A stretch of DNA of 6,573 bases from Candidatus Nomurabacteria bacterium (GTDB lineage Bacteria; Patescibacteriota; Minisyncoccia; Phycocordibacterales; UBA9973). A program made the translations under genes and the position numbers. Under the pieces are notes generated by a model. That model worked only from the letters and a program-made list of their open reading frames with translations, ran no database searches and was not told the DNA's origin. Location: positions 1,119 through 7,691 of the forward strand of contig PMIU01000037.1 in the NCBI GenBank assembly GCA_003157195.1, in the 5' to 3' direction. Shown piece after piece: positions 1-4,676 of this stretch. How positions within the stretch are numbered: position 1 is the stretch's first letter; each line of letters starts with the position of its first letter.

Positions 1-31
1 TCACGCGTCGCTACAACTGAGCTAACCGCGC
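1..31 (-). tRNA. 5' part of a tRNA-like gene, cut by the window edge
   Basis: Read on the minus strand from position 31, the sequence has a 7-nt acceptor-like start (GCGCGGT), then TA, then GCTCAGTTGTA, which matches the usual start of a tRNA D-arm (TAGCTCAGTTGG...). It ends in CGTGA, which could be the 5' side of an anticodon stem. The anticodon, T-arm and 3' acceptor lie outside the window, so the identity cannot be read. The D-arm is irregular: the 3' side reads AGCGAC rather than GAGC, so only about 3 pairs form (GCT/AGC), and only one G is present where G18-G19 are expected. It may be a real but divergent tRNA or a decayed one. It lies 24 nt downstream of the last pil-cluster gene on the same strand and could be co-transcribed. 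Confidence 0.5.
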
Positions 32-55
32 AAATACATATTCAAAATAGCATTT

Positions 56-382
56 TTACAGCGACGGGTCAACGACCGGCACGGGAGAATTTATTATTGA
101 CGTGGATGTTTTTTCTCTGACAGAAAAAACATCCAGAACTTTTAAAATACGATCTTGGCTTATTATTGGGATTTTCGTATTTCCATTTGTGGAGGGTAAA
201 ACATTTTCTTGGTTAATTTGCGTAAAAAGATTATATCCAAAATAAAATATAAAAAGAATCACAACAAATGTTCCGCCAATAAAAATCTTCCAGTAAAGTC
301 CGGCATTAAGTTTGAAATCTTTTTTCTTGAAACTATTTTCTTTTTTGAAAAATTTTATGTTCATATGATTTTTATGGAACAA
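56..382 (-). CDS. Hypothetical single-pass membrane protein at the end of the pilMNO cluster
   Basis: The protein has 108 residues and I do not recognise the family. The N-terminus is lysine-rich (about residues 9-24) and is followed by one hydrophobic membrane segment (about 32-54). A short outside tail of about 50 residues is rich in Ser, Thr, Pro and Asn and ends in VDPSL. The basic N-terminus suggests an N-in, C-out topology. The first ATG overlaps the pilO stop by 11 nt; a second in-frame ATG at 364 (residue 7) would instead start 7 nt after pilO and is equally plausible. Neither has a clear ribosome binding site. Its place directly after pilO is where pilP lies in proteobacterial loci, but there is no lipobox or beta domain, so a role in the pilus platform is inferred from position only. 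Its DNA carries a perfect 14-bp inverted repeat. Confidence 0.72.
   Translation of the reverse strand: MFHKNHMNIKFFKKENSFKKKDFKLNAGLYWKIFIGGTFVVILFIFYFGYNLFTQINQENVLPSTNGNTKIPIISQDRILKVLDVFSVREKTSTSIINSPVPVVDPSL
103..135. repeat. Perfect 14-bp inverted repeat inside a coding region
   Basis: Positions 103-116 (TGGATGTTTTTTCT) are the exact reverse complement of 122-135, with a 5-nt loop (117-121). The repeat lies in the hypothetical gene and encodes residues 83-94. On the coding strand no run of T follows the stem, so it is not a standard terminator although a stable RNA hairpin is expected. Confidence 0.85.
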
Positions 383-878
383 AACTTAATAGTTGTATTT
401 TAAATACTGCTTCCCATTTTTTATCCACCTTTTGGATGTCCATAGAAATAAAATCAAGTTCGTATGGGGAGTTTTCCAAGAGTGTCAAAAATTTATAAAC
501 TGCTTCGAAACTTCCGGAAGCTTTCAGTCCGACCACAAGCCCCGTGTTGTCCGACGAAGCGATAACCGAATCAACCGCCGCCGTAGCTCCGACTTTCGGC
601 GCCAGTTTTTCAATCGTATCCAAAAACGGCACAACGTCGGAACTTTTCGCAAAGTGTGTTTGGAGGATTGCCATACTGGGAGCAACTTTTTCAAGTAAAA
701 CGTTAAGAGAATTTGTTTCATTGCGACGCCCTGCCTCTTCACTCCATTTTGCCATACCTTCTTCCGCTTTTTGATTATTGTCATTTATTTTTCCATATAA
801 AAACACAAAGGCAATGGAAAGAATCGCAAATAATATTACGGAGAAAATCAATTGTATTTTTTCAAAATTATTTTTCAT
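372..878 (-). CDS. pilO: Type IV pilus inner-membrane platform protein PilO
   Basis: The protein has 168 residues with a short cytoplasmic N-terminus and one membrane helix (about 9-29). A polar, coiled-coil-like stretch follows (about 30-75), then a periplasmic-type ferredoxin-like domain. The segment GSFEAVYKFLTLLENSPY (122-139), followed by LDFISMDI, is the typical PilO pattern. PilO pairs with PilN to link the cytoplasmic PilM ring to the pilus. The start codon overlaps the pilN stop in an ATGA arrangement, so translation is probably coupled. The family is usually about 170-210 residues, so this is a compact but complete copy. In a lineage with a single membrane the domain would face the outside. 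The call rests on both sequence pattern and gene order. Confidence 0.85.
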   Translation of the reverse strand: MKNNFEKIQLIFSVILFAILSIAFVFLYGKINDNNQKAEEGMAKWSEEAGRRNETNSLNVLLEKVAPSMAILQTHFAKSSDVVPFLDTIEKLAPKVGATAAVDSVIASSDNTGLVVGLKASGSFEAVYKFLTLLENSPYELDFISMDIQKVDKKWEAVFKIQLLSFVP

Positions 879-1420
879 AATGATGGAACCAGATTTAAAT
901 TAAATTTAATATCGGATCCTTTGACGAAATTTGAAATCGGCAAATCAACATTTTTAAACGCCGGCCCGTCTTCAAGTGTTTGACGAAATAAAAGAAGAAC
1001 TTCGCGGGATGGCGCGGTGCCGGTAACACTGATGCTTTTGCCTTTAACCGAATCGTTTTGATATAAAATTTCATTTATTTTAATATCAGATCTCTTTTCT
1101 AAAAGAATCGCGTTTATGACTTTCAGGGAAAGCGGGAATTTGTTTTTTTCGGCCTTTTCCACCAAATCAAGCTTGTTGTTCATATCTTTTATAGTCGCCA
1201 GAGATTGTTCTCCAATCAGAGGTAATGGCTCTATCTTTTGCGTTTCCAGCTTGGTATTAACTTCAGAATTTTTCGCAGACGAAAGGATGTAAGCCGGAAC
1301 TATCATGACAATGGCAACCAACATGACGAAACTTCCCATCATTAGAAATGATATCAATAGTCTATAGTAAAAATCCATAATCATTCTCTTCTTTTCTTCT
1401 TTTGGAATTAAATTAATCAT
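875..1420 (-). CDS. pilN: Type IV pilus inner-membrane platform protein PilN
   Basis: The protein has 181 residues. The N-terminus MINLIPKEEKKR carries the conserved INLIP motif that, in characterised PilN proteins, docks into a groove of PilM. One long membrane helix (about 20-47) follows, then an outside domain with a coiled-coil-like part (about 50-95) and a ferredoxin-like fold (about 98-180) including SISVTGTAPSREVLLLFRQ. This is the normal architecture and length for PilN. It starts 12 nt after the pilM stop and overlaps pilO by 4 nt, so the three genes form one operon. No Shine-Dalgarno sequence precedes the ATG; the upstream stretch is A/T only. Confidence 0.88.
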   Translation of the reverse strand: MINLIPKEEKKRMIMDFYYRLLISFLMMGSFVMLVAIVMIVPAYILSSAKNSEVNTKLETQKIEPLPLIGEQSLATIKDMNNKLDLVEKAEKNKFPLSLKVINAILLEKRSDIKINEILYQNDSVKGKSISVTGTAPSREVLLLFRQTLEDGPAFKNVDLPISNFVKGSDIKFNLNLVPSL

Positions 1421-1432
1421 AAAAATTTATTT

Positions 1433-2524
1433 CTAAACGTTCCAATCTATTAGCGCCAACCCAAGCGCGGTCGAAAATGAGAGCGCCTGCTTGAAAACCA
1501 TTTCCGGAATATAATTATCTGTATTCACTATGTTTGTCCAGACATTCGCCATAACAACCGGGGTCTTCATGCTAATGGAAATATAATCGGCCAACCCTAT
1601 CAGATTCGAGTCGCCACCGCAGAGAATAATTTTTTTTATGGAAGGATTATTTTTACCTTCTTCATCTTTGTGCGTTTGCCAATACAAGAAATGTTTTGAT
1701 ATCTCGTCACGCAAAACAGAAACACTGTTTAGAAGCACGGGAAATATTTCTTTATTCACAACATTACGTTCCAAACCGTATTCTCTTTTCATTTTTTCCG
1801 CTTCTTCAAAACTTACATTAAAACTTTTTTGAATCATATTGTTTAATATCTCCCCACCCACATCCAAGGTGGAGGTAAACATCACAATCCCTTTAGAAAC
1901 GATAAAAATGCCGGTGCGTTTTTTGCCAAAATCCACAATCATATAAGTTTCCATATCACCATACTTAATGATAGCTCTGGAAATGGCCTGCGCCTCGAGC
2001 TCGAAGGATTCCACGGAAATATTGGCGTGTTTAAAAATCAATAAATAATTTTCAATTATATTTTTGGGAATGGCTGCCACTTGAACTTCCAAACTTTGCG
2101 CATTTTCTTCTATCAAATCATAATCAAAAATTGCGTCTTCTGCCTGGATGGGAATGTGCTCTTCGAGGGCAAGCTCTATTCCCTCTTTGACATTTTTCAA
2201 TCCGGCCTTTTCCAGCCGAAGCTGGAAGAGGTATACTTGTTCTTCCGGCAAAGAAACACGCACGGACTTTACCCCGTCGGTTTTTCGTAAATCCGCCAAA
2301 ATTTCTTCCATTTGCTTAGTATCTTTAATTTTACCTGCTTCAATAACACCGGGCGGTATTTTGCATTCTCCAAAGCGCCCCACCTGCAATCCATTTTTAG
2401 TCTGGATAAGCTCTATAAATTTCAGCGATTCATCTGAAATATCCAAACCAAAAGATGAGACTGAGAGAATTTTTGGCACAGGAAAAAATTTAAAGAAAAA
2501 TCTATTAAATGAATTCTGAAACAT
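1433..2524 (-). CDS. pilM: Type IV pilus assembly ATPase-like protein PilM
   Basis: The protein has 363 residues with an actin-like (FtsA/Hsp70-type) ATP-binding fold. Visible motifs are phosphate-1 GLDISDESLKFIEL (26-39), phosphate-2 VDFGKKRTGIFIV (197-209), DVGGE (221-225) and adenosine motif ILCGGDSNLIGL (300-311). LALEEHIP (118-125) is a typical PilM segment. PilM is cytoplasmic and binds the PilN N-terminus. The frame stays open to an ATG at 2602, which would add 26 residues, but that version overlaps the upstream gene by 62 nt and encodes no conserved sequence. The ATG at 2524 leaves a 16-nt gap and has a TACAAT hexamer 6 nt before it, so it is preferred. The short Phe-rich lead (residues 2-15) may touch the membrane. 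Confidence 0.92.
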   Translation of the reverse strand: MFQNSFNRFFFKFFPVPKILSVSSFGLDISDESLKFIELIQTKNGLQVGRFGECKIPPGVIEAGKIKDTKQMEEILADLRKTDGVKSVRVSLPEEQVYLFQLRLEKAGLKNVKEGIELALEEHIPIQAEDAIFDYDLIEENAQSLEVQVAAIPKNIIENYLLIFKHANISVESFELEAQAISRAIIKYGDMETYMIVDFGKKRTGIFIVSKGIVMFTSTLDVGGEILNNMIQKSFNVSFEEAEKMKREYGLERNVVNKEIFPVLLNSVSVLRDEISKHFLYWQTHKDEEGKNNPSIKKIILCGGDSNLIGLADYISISMKTPVVMANVWTNIVNTDNYIPEMVFKQALSFSTALGLALIDWNV

Positions 2525-2530
2525 ACTGAT

Positions 2531-2536
2531 ATTGTA
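2531..2536 (-). promoter_or_regulatory. Putative -10 element for pilM (leaderless position)
   Basis: On the minus strand TACAAT, one mismatch from TATAAT, ends 6 nt before the pilM ATG at 2524. Transcription would begin at or next to the start codon. No convincing -35 is seen. It would allow the pil genes to be expressed separately from the ruvX unit. Confidence 0.45.
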
Positions 2537-2540
2537 TCTT

Positions 2541-2879
2541 TTATTTTGCGCGTGCGCCAGCTGGAATTTCATTATTGGGCTCGAGAAGTGAGAATTTACC
2601 ATCGGGTGTAGAAACCGCCAGGATCATTCCCTGGCTCTCGATGCCCCGAATAATCCTAGGTTCCAAGTTTGCGACGAACATACACTTCTTCCCCACTAAA
2701 ACAGAACAATCGGGAAAATACAAAGAAATGCCAGACACAATAGTTCTGGGATTTTCTTCTGCGAAGTCAACAGACAATTTCAAAAGCTTGTCTGTTTCCG
2801 GAACTTTTTCCGCAAACAAAATCTTTCCAACGACAATATCAACTTTTTTAAAATCTTCAAGTTTTATTATTTCACTCAT
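2541..2879 (-). CDS. Stand-alone tRNA-binding OB-fold protein (MetRS C-terminal / EMAPII type)
   Basis: The protein has 112 residues and consists entirely of a tRNA-binding domain (Pfam tRNA_bind). Typical segments are VDIVVGKILFAEKVPETDKL (13-32), RTIVSGI (45-51) and VANLEPRIIRGIESQGMILA (69-88). The same module forms the C-terminal dimerisation and tRNA-binding domain of many methionyl-tRNA synthetases, and exists alone as CsaA, Trbp111 or a split MetRS beta subunit. It binds the outside corner of tRNA; here it may assist a MetRS encoded elsewhere. The start overlaps the end of ruvX by 8 nt, so both are transcribed together. A MetRS-associated role is more likely than a CsaA-type chaperone role because the sequence pattern is close to MetRS tails. 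Confidence 0.88.
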   Translation of the reverse strand: MSEIIKLEDFKKVDIVVGKILFAEKVPETDKLLKLSVDFAEENPRTIVSGISLYFPDCSVLVGKKCMFVANLEPRIIRGIESQGMILAVSTPDGKFSLLEPNNEIPAGARAK

Positions 2880-3327
2880 GTTGTTTATTTATTTTATCAA
2901 GGTAACGTTGTAATATCAATGCCGCCGCTGATGCGTCTATCCGACCGGACTTTATTTGCTTCACTTTACTGTGTGCTTGCGATGGACTTAAACTATCTTT
3001 TGTATTTTTTCCCTTTCTAGCTTCAACAGATGTCAGAAATTCTTTTTGTTTATGAATAGGCAAATTGAATTTTTCTAGCAATTCTAAAATAAAAATCTCC
3101 AAACGTCCAGACAAGGCATTCAACTTTCCGGAAAAATCTATCGACTCTCCGATAACAATTTCTTTTATATTTTCTTTTTTGATTATTTCAGCGAATTTTT
3201 TAAAAGTGTTTGAATCATTCAAAACAATCTCTTTCGGAAAAGCCAAGGTGTGATTTTCATCCGAAATCGCCACACCAATCCTTTTTGTGCCATAATCTAT
3301 GCCTAGAAATCTGCTTGAATTCGTCAT
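2872..3327 (-). CDS. ruvX: Putative pre-16S rRNA nuclease / Holliday junction resolvase RuvX (YqgF)
   Basis: The protein has 151 residues, normal for YqgF/RuvX, with an RNase H-like fold. The first strand motif is FLGIDYGTKRIGVAIS with Asp11. EIVIGES (56-62) is the counterpart of the usual VGLP motif. FLTSVEA (97-103) matches the DERLST/TVEA block, and GRIDASAAALILQRYL (128-143) gives the terminal acidic residue Asp131. YqgF acts on the 5' end of 16S rRNA precursors in E. coli and has also been proposed as a resolvase. In the third motif the usual D-E-R reads K95-E96-F97, so the Asp is lost while the Glu is kept. It is the first gene of the minus-strand unit, with an extended -10 just upstream. 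Confidence 0.9.
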   Translation of the reverse strand: MTNSSRFLGIDYGTKRIGVAISDENHTLAFPKEIVLNDSNTFKKFAEIIKKENIKEIVIGESIDFSGKLNALSGRLEIFILELLEKFNLPIHKQKEFLTSVEARKGKNTKDSLSPSQAHSKVKQIKSGRIDASAAALILQRYLDKINKQHE

Positions 3328-3334
3328 AGTAAAA

Positions 3335-3343
3335 ATACTAGCA
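3335..3343 (-). promoter_or_regulatory. Putative extended -10 promoter of ruvX
   Basis: On the minus strand TGC-TAGTAT (TGN plus a near-consensus -10) ends 7 nt before the ruvX ATG. There is no good -35, which fits an extended -10 promoter. The spacing predicts a leaderless or almost leaderless mRNA. Confidence 0.5.
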
Positions 3344-3357
3344 TAAAAAATTCCGTT

Positions 3358-3369
3358 TGGTATAATACC
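3358..3369 (+). promoter_or_regulatory. Extended -10 promoter with palindromic core, divergent from ruvX
   Basis: TGG-TATAAT is a perfect extended -10 and points toward the DUF5652-like gene. The hexamer sits in a palindrome GGTAT-A-ATACC (3359-3369), so the other strand also reads a -10-like TTATAC. Predicted transcription start is about 3373, giving a leader of roughly 27 nt before the GTG at 3400. The palindrome could be an operator, but none is proven. Confidence 0.55.
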
Positions 3370-3399
3370 TAAATATGAATCATATATAACCCGTTTTTT

Positions 3400-3627
3400 G
3401 TGAGTGGTAATTGGACGCTTGTTTTTATTATCATATCGTTATGGAGTTTGTTTTGGAAAGGTTGCGCGTTGTGGATAGCCGGCAAGAAAGACCAGAAGTG
3501 GTGGTTTTTGGTACTTCTGATAGTCAACACCGTGGGCATTTTGGAAATCGTGTATATCTTCTATGTTGCTAAAAAGAAGTGGTCTGATGTAAAAGAAATA
3601 GTGAATCTAAATAAACACACAGTCTAA
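3400..3627 (+). CDS. DUF5652-like small membrane protein
   Basis: The protein has 75 residues with two membrane helices (about 5-27 and 35-56) joined by a short basic turn AGKKDQKWW. The Trp-rich pattern WSLFWKGCALW and WWFLVLLIVNTVGILEIVYIF resembles the DUF5652 family, common in Patescibacteria and some archaea; its function is unknown. The start is GTG: an in-frame stop lies at 3376 and no other in-frame start occurs upstream. A four-codon frame, ATG at 3375 to TAA at 3389, lies in the leader and may be chance. No Shine-Dalgarno sequence is visible. It has its own promoter and terminator, so it is a single-gene unit. Family assignment is from memory of the pattern. Confidence 0.8.
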   Translation: MSGNWTLVFIIISLWSLFWKGCALWIAGKKDQKWWFLVLLIVNTVGILEIVYIFYVAKKKWSDVKEIVNLNKHTV

Positions 3628-3643
3628 TAAATTAACAATCACT

Positions 3644-3669
3644 AAAATACCCCCGATGGGGGTGTTTTT
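3644..3669 (+). terminator. Intrinsic terminator after the DUF5652-like gene
   Basis: The stem ACCCCC (3649-3654), loop GAT, GGGGGT (3658-3663) is followed by G and TTTTT (3665-3669). An A-tract (3644-3647) can lengthen the stem. It lies 16 nt after the stop codon. Confidence 0.85.
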
Positions 3670-3680
3670 GTGATTCGTAC

Positions 3681-3708
3681 TTGAGAAAAAGCCCAAAATA
3701 GCTATACT
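3681..3708 (+). promoter_or_regulatory. Sigma-70-type promoter of tRNA-Ser
   Basis: TTGAGA (3681-3686) and TATACT (3703-3708) are separated by 16 nt and each is one mismatch from consensus for the key bases. The predicted start is near 3715, about 13 nt before the mature tRNA. Confidence 0.65.
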
Positions 3709-3727
3709 GAATTAGTTGTTGACACTG

Positions 3728-3812
3728 GGAGGTGTCGGATAGTGGTTTATTCCAGCGCACTTGAAATGCGCCATACCGAAAGGTATCGTGAGTTCGAATC
3801 TCACCACCTCCG
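3728..3812 (+). tRNA. tRNA-Ser (anticodon UGA)
   Basis: The complete cloverleaf can be drawn. Acceptor GGAGGTG (3728-3734) pairs with CACCTCC (3805-3811), and the discriminator is G3812. The anticodon stem GCGCA/TGCGC (3755-3759 and 3767-3771) encloses loop CTTGAAA with anticodon TGA at 3762-3764. A long variable arm TACC-GAAA-GGTA (3774-3785) is typical of class II serine tRNAs. The T-arm is GTGAG-TTCGAAT-CTCAC (3788-3804). The genome continues CCT after the discriminator, so the full CCA is not encoded and must be added by a nucleotidyltransferase. It reads UCA and, by wobble, other UCN codons. Confidence 0.96.
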
Positions 3813-3817
3813 CCTTG

Positions 3818-3870
3818 ACAACCTGTTAGTTGTGTGTCCCGAGTGCTCGACGCCGAGCTGTGACCCACAA
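3818..3870 (+). other. Structured 3' trailer of tRNA-Ser (possible small RNA)
   Basis: Between the tRNA and its terminator is a stretch that folds well. The outer stem TTGTG-T-GTC (3830-3838) pairs with GAC-C-CACAA (3862-3870), 8 pairs with one mismatch. The inner stem GCTCG-ACGC-CGAGC (3845-3858) is perfect. A competing hairpin ACAAC-CTGTTA-GTTGT (3818-3833) shares bases with the outer stem, so the two exclude each other. No known RNA family is recognised. It could be only a processing trailer or a short ncRNA released from the tRNA precursor. Confidence 0.35.
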
Positions 3871-3885
3871 AGCTACATGTTGCAC

Positions 3886-3915
3886 AAAAAAGAGCGATTT
3901 ATTTCGCTCTTTTTT
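3886..3915 (+). terminator. Strong intrinsic terminator after tRNA-Ser
   Basis: A perfect 12-bp stem AAAAAAGAGCGA (3886-3897) / TCGCTCTTTTTT (3904-3915) encloses loop TTTATT. The T-run is the 3' side of the stem, so it can work in both directions. It ends 14 nt before the next start codon, insulating the downstream gene from tRNA transcription. Confidence 0.88.
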
Positions 3916-3923
3916 GTTAAAAT
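3915..3923 (+). promoter_or_regulatory. Putative extended -10 of the sigma-like gene
   Basis: TGT-TAAAAT (one mismatch to TGN-TATAAT) ends 6 nt before the ATG at 3930. It begins at the last T of the preceding terminator. With a terminator directly upstream, the gene needs its own promoter, and only a leaderless mRNA fits the available 14 nt. Confidence 0.5.
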
Positions 3924-3929
3924 CTAATC

Positions 3930-4616
3930 ATGAATTTTGAGACCGCAATCAAGACTCTTAATAATTTGCTTGAAGAAAAACGACCTGAAAAATTTAGCAG
4001 TTCATGGATTTTTAAACACAAGCCATACATATATCATTTCTTTCGTGAGAACTTCAGAACAGAGACTGGTGATATCGATTGGGACATCGTTACACTATCT
4101 TTAGATCGTTGCTTTTTAAAACGCTGGGTGCGATACAAAAAGAAACAAGGAAAGCCGTATGAGGATCAGGAGGAACTCAATCTCATCCTCACGAAATACA
4201 AAGACACATATTATACTCTCATCGCTCCCCAGAACGAGGATGATCGGCGTATGCGAGACCGTATCGCCATTGCTCTCGTTCGAGTCTCTCAAAAAGGAAA
4301 TATACTCGCTGAGCAAGAACTTACCAAATGGATGAGATATGTTGTTGACGACTGGGTAGAAAAATACTATCCGCTTTTTAAATGGAAAGGATATGCGGAT
4401 GAAGTAGAAGCAAAGATTGCCGTTTGTATTAAAAACTATAAATACACAGGTTCATTTACTGGCTACATGTTCAGGACGCTGCAATATTCAGCCCGAGGAA
4501 TGCAATCGAGAGAACCTTGGTCGCTCGATGATCCTGTTGGTGATGACGGCGCTAGAAAGATTGATTTCGTTTCTGTTGATCAAGACACGGGTATTGCTAC
4601 GATCTTTGGGAGGTAG
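3930..4616 (+). CDS. Sigma-70 region-2-like protein without region 4
   Basis: The protein has 228 residues and is not a family I can name. The N-terminal half (1-110) is basic and Trp/Tyr-rich without a known motif. Residues about 112-195 resemble sigma-70 region 2: a helix with KGNILAEQELTKWMRYVVDD, then KGYADEVEAKI (region 2.2-like acidic pair), then NYKYTGSFTGYMFRTL (169-184), matching the usual 'F-x-G-x-F-x-x-Y-L-x-R' pattern. The following WSLDDPVGDDG (197-207) and IDFV recall the SLD-x-P-x-G-D linker before region 3 of sigma factors. The frame stops at residue 228 with no helix-turn-helix region 4. It could be a promoter-recognition or phage-like regulator, or a DNA-binding protein that borrowed the fold. 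It is the first of three accessory genes on this strand, with 60 nt to the next. Confidence 0.6.
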   Translation: MNFETAIKTLNNLLEEKRPEKFSSSWIFKHKPYIYHFFRENFRTETGDIDWDIVTLSLDRCFLKRWVRYKKKQGKPYEDQEELNLILTKYKDTYYTLIAPQNEDDRRMRDRIAIALVRVSQKGNILAEQELTKWMRYVVDDWVEKYYPLFKWKGYADEVEAKIAVCIKNYKYTGSFTGYMFRTLQYSARGMQSREPWSLDDPVGDDGARKIDFVSVDQDTGIATIFGR

Positions 4617-4632
4617 GAATTTACTAAAATTC
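4617..4632 (+). other. Small A/T-rich hairpin after the sigma-like gene
   Basis: GAATTT-ACTA-AAATTC is a perfect 6-bp stem directly after the stop codon. It is weak, and the T-rich stretches (4641-4650) start 8 nt later, so it is a poor terminator candidate. The rest of the gap to 4676 holds only a possible promoter. Confidence 0.25.
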
Positions 4633-4642
4633 TCAGCCAGTT

Positions 4643-4670
4643 TTGCTTTTTAATCTCTTTCCTCTATGCT
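4643..4670 (+). promoter_or_regulatory. Weak putative promoter of the HNH gene
   Basis: TTGCTT (4643-4648) and TATGCT (4665-4670) are 16 nt apart. The -10 differs from consensus at two bases but ends exactly 6 nt before the ATG at 4677, the same spacing as at other genes here. Confidence 0.35.
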
Positions 4671-4676
4671 TAGAAT

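Noticed and set aside
2148..2519. Plus-strand 123-codon frame
   Set aside because: It lies wholly opposite pilM, which has complete actin-fold motifs.
2525..2602. Longer PilM start at 2602
   Set aside because: It would overlap the upstream gene by 62 nt and add non-conserved residues that mirror the neighbour's coding sequence; the ATG at 2524 fits better.
3375..3389. Four-codon leader frame upstream of the DUF5652-like gene
   Set aside because: It is too short and without codon pattern or attenuator structure; most likely chance in A/T-rich DNA.
3788..3814. tRNA-Ser 3' end as an attachment site for an integrated island
   Set aside because: No second copy of this segment and no integrase were seen in the window, so it stays only a possibility to test with flanking sequence.
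3815..3820. Perfect TTGACA as a -35 box after tRNA-Ser
   Set aside because: No -10-like hexamer is found 15-19 nt downstream.
3632..3868. Minus-strand 78-codon frame with GGGEIRTHDT
   Set aside because: This is the well-known false protein obtained by translating the antisense of a serine tRNA; it covers the tRNA and the terminator stem.
3742..3927. Plus-strand frame with CPEC and Cys residues
   Set aside because: Its first half is the tRNA-Ser itself and its end is the terminator, so it is not a zinc-finger gene.
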